Source of the DNA: Staphylococcus sp. NRL 16/872
Lineage (GTDB): Bacteria; Bacillota; Bacilli; Staphylococcales; Staphylococcaceae
NCBI RefSeq assembly: GCF_022815905.2
Contig: NZ_CP119327.1
Location: 496,001-560,000 of the forward strand
Direction of reading: 5' to 3'
DNA length: 64,000 nt
The notes under the pieces are model-generated. The model saw nothing but the letters and a program-made list of their open reading frames with translations, ran no database searches and was not told the origin of the DNA. Shown in pieces: positions 63,093-64,000 of the stretch. Position 1 is the first letter of the stretch, and the number at the start of each line of letters is the position of its first letter. The position numbers were made by a program, and so were the translations under genes.

Positions 63093-64000
63093 TTATTTGT
63101 TATCTTTTAAGTTAGTTGTTGTTGTTATAATTTTCAAGAATATAAAAGCAAATAGACTTGTTAGAAGTACGAGTATACTCATTAATGCGACTTTAGCAGA
63201 TGTAGGTAACCAAGACATAATGAATTGCCAGTCTGTATTGGCTAAAACAATGGATGGCAATAAATGGATCATACCTAATATCAGCGCAAAAGCGACAATT
63301 AACATTAAGAGCCTAAGTTGGATATTGCGTGATTTGAAATCGAACTTCAACGGTTTATGACTAATGAGATGACGATAAATAAGCACGAAACTACTGATTA
63401 TTGCTAGAGTTATGATAACTGTAAATGCAATGATTACTGCTTGCCATTGATTGATTAAATTCTGAAGCGTAGTGACATGTTGATTTGCGCTCATCTGAGT
63501 ATCCAGATGGTGGGCCAGTTCTGGAACATTTTTAGAATAAGCGTTAGCGAGCACCACGATACCATAATCTTTTTTAGGATTCAAAATGATATAAGATGAA
63601 TAATTCTCTAATGTGCCAGGGTGATAAACCAGTGTATCTTTAGCATTTTCATCTACGAACCAACCTGTAGCATAACTTGTTGGTGAAGTTTTTTGTTCAG
63701 TTTTTACCTTAGGTTGATGCGTTTCCTTAATTAATGCACTTTGTTTCGAATGTGAGTTGAGTTGGAAACGAATCCATGGTTCTAAATCTTTAGTACCTGT
63801 CATCATATAAGCGGCAGGATTATCACCCAGGTTGAATTCTGGATTATCCACATAAGCTTTACCATACTTCACTTTATATCCTTGCGCGTCGTTAGTCTTT
63901 TTCTCATTACTTTCTTTAGTCGTTGAATGACGCATATTTAATGGTTTGAAAATGTGGTTCTTCATATAGTTTGAATAAGATTCGTGAGAGACATTTTGTA
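63093..64000 (-). CDS. Serine hydrolase (beta-lactamase class C family), 5' end cut by window edge
   Basis: The frame is open to the window edge: before the internal ATG at 63965 it reads SHESYSNY, then MKNHIFKPLNMRHSTT, a segment conserved in class C-type esterases and penicillin-binding-related hydrolases. The catalytic SxxK and YxN lie in the missing part; the HxG-like motif is in YHPGTLENYSSY. The C-terminus carries three membrane helices (about the last 120 residues), as in some surface-anchored FmtA/YvmC-like staphylococcal proteins. Likely a cell-envelope hydrolase; specificity unknown. Confidence 0.82.
   Translation of the reverse strand, partial: QNVSHESYSNYMKNHIFKPLNMRHSTTKESNEKKTNDAQGYKVKYGKAYVDNPEFNLGDNPAAYMMTGTKDLEPWIRFQLNSHSKQSALIKETHQPKVKTEQKTSPTSYATGWFVDENAKDTLVYHPGTLENYSSYIILNPKKDYGIVVLANAYSKNVPELAHHLDTQMSANQHVTTLQNLINQWQAVIIAFTVIITLAIISSFVLIYRHLISHKPLKFDFKSRNIQLRLLMLIVAFALILGMIHLLPSIVLANTDWQFIMSWLPTSAKVALMSILVLLTSLFAFIFLKIITTTTNLKDNK

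Overview
The window is chromosomal DNA from a low-GC Gram-positive of the genus Staphylococcus, most likely a coagulase-negative species. The gene content fits: relP-merR-gntRKP-galU in the order I recall from S. aureus, lytSR-lrgAB, opuCABCD, a lipoprotein-type YidC, STAR-like GGGGCCC intergenic repeats and strong AGGAGG ribosome-binding sites. I cannot name the species from sequence alone. There are no rRNA or tRNA genes and no CRISPR array, phage or intact insertion sequence.

Region by region. 1-3702: a minus-strand thiazole/thiamine operon (tenI-thiO-thiS-thiG-thiF, thiF cut by the window edge) under a TPP riboswitch and terminator. 3882-8312: a CcpA-type site over the promoter of an anion-transporter-like MFS gene, a small monooxygenase, a FUSC membrane protein and a DUF2188 protein. 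9210-15674: the alarmone synthetase relP, a membrane-anchored MerR-like regulator, the gluconate operon gntRKP with operator and cre, and galU. 15755-20680: an AT-rich accessory island holding a candidate type I toxin-antitoxin locus, two candidate minus-strand small RNAs, and a three-gene restriction-modification system (C5-cytosine methylase, N6-adenine methylase, HNH nuclease). 21175-31265: small proteins, two SDR enzymes, an M20 peptidase, ppx-ppk and an AbgT transporter. 31345-31620: a compact Fst-type toxin-antitoxin locus. 31676-43771: M42 peptidase, lipoprotein, MetY, glutamate-synthase-like protein, tandem CPBP proteases (one broken), an iron-export-like ABC pair, a two-component system and an MFS exporter. 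43806-49706: carboxylesterase, amino acid permease, YdeI-like protein, butanediol dehydrogenase. 50180-57774: the OpuC osmolyte importer behind a SigB-type promoter, then lrgAB and lytSR. 58044-64000: a NorB-like exporter, panE, YagU-like, epimerase-like, yidC and a cut serine hydrolase.

Two themes are not explained by ordinary genes. First, a family of long imperfect hairpin repeats (about 138-172 bp, each often preceded by a short 10-bp hairpin) fills five intergenic gaps at about 8.4-9.1, 20.8-21.0, 24.3-24.6, 47.7-48.0 and 48.3-48.6 kb. At least one unit sits inside the loop of another, which implies mobility. Second, there are several probable non-coding RNAs: two type I toxin-antitoxin loci, a tandem sRNA pair, and a SigB-promoted leader or sRNA ending in a terminator just upstream of opuCA.

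Functionally the window mixes core metabolism (thiamine, gluconate, polyphosphate), stress physiology (relP, opuC, lytSR-lrgAB) and a small defence/stability island. All assignments come from reading motifs and layout; no database search was possible.
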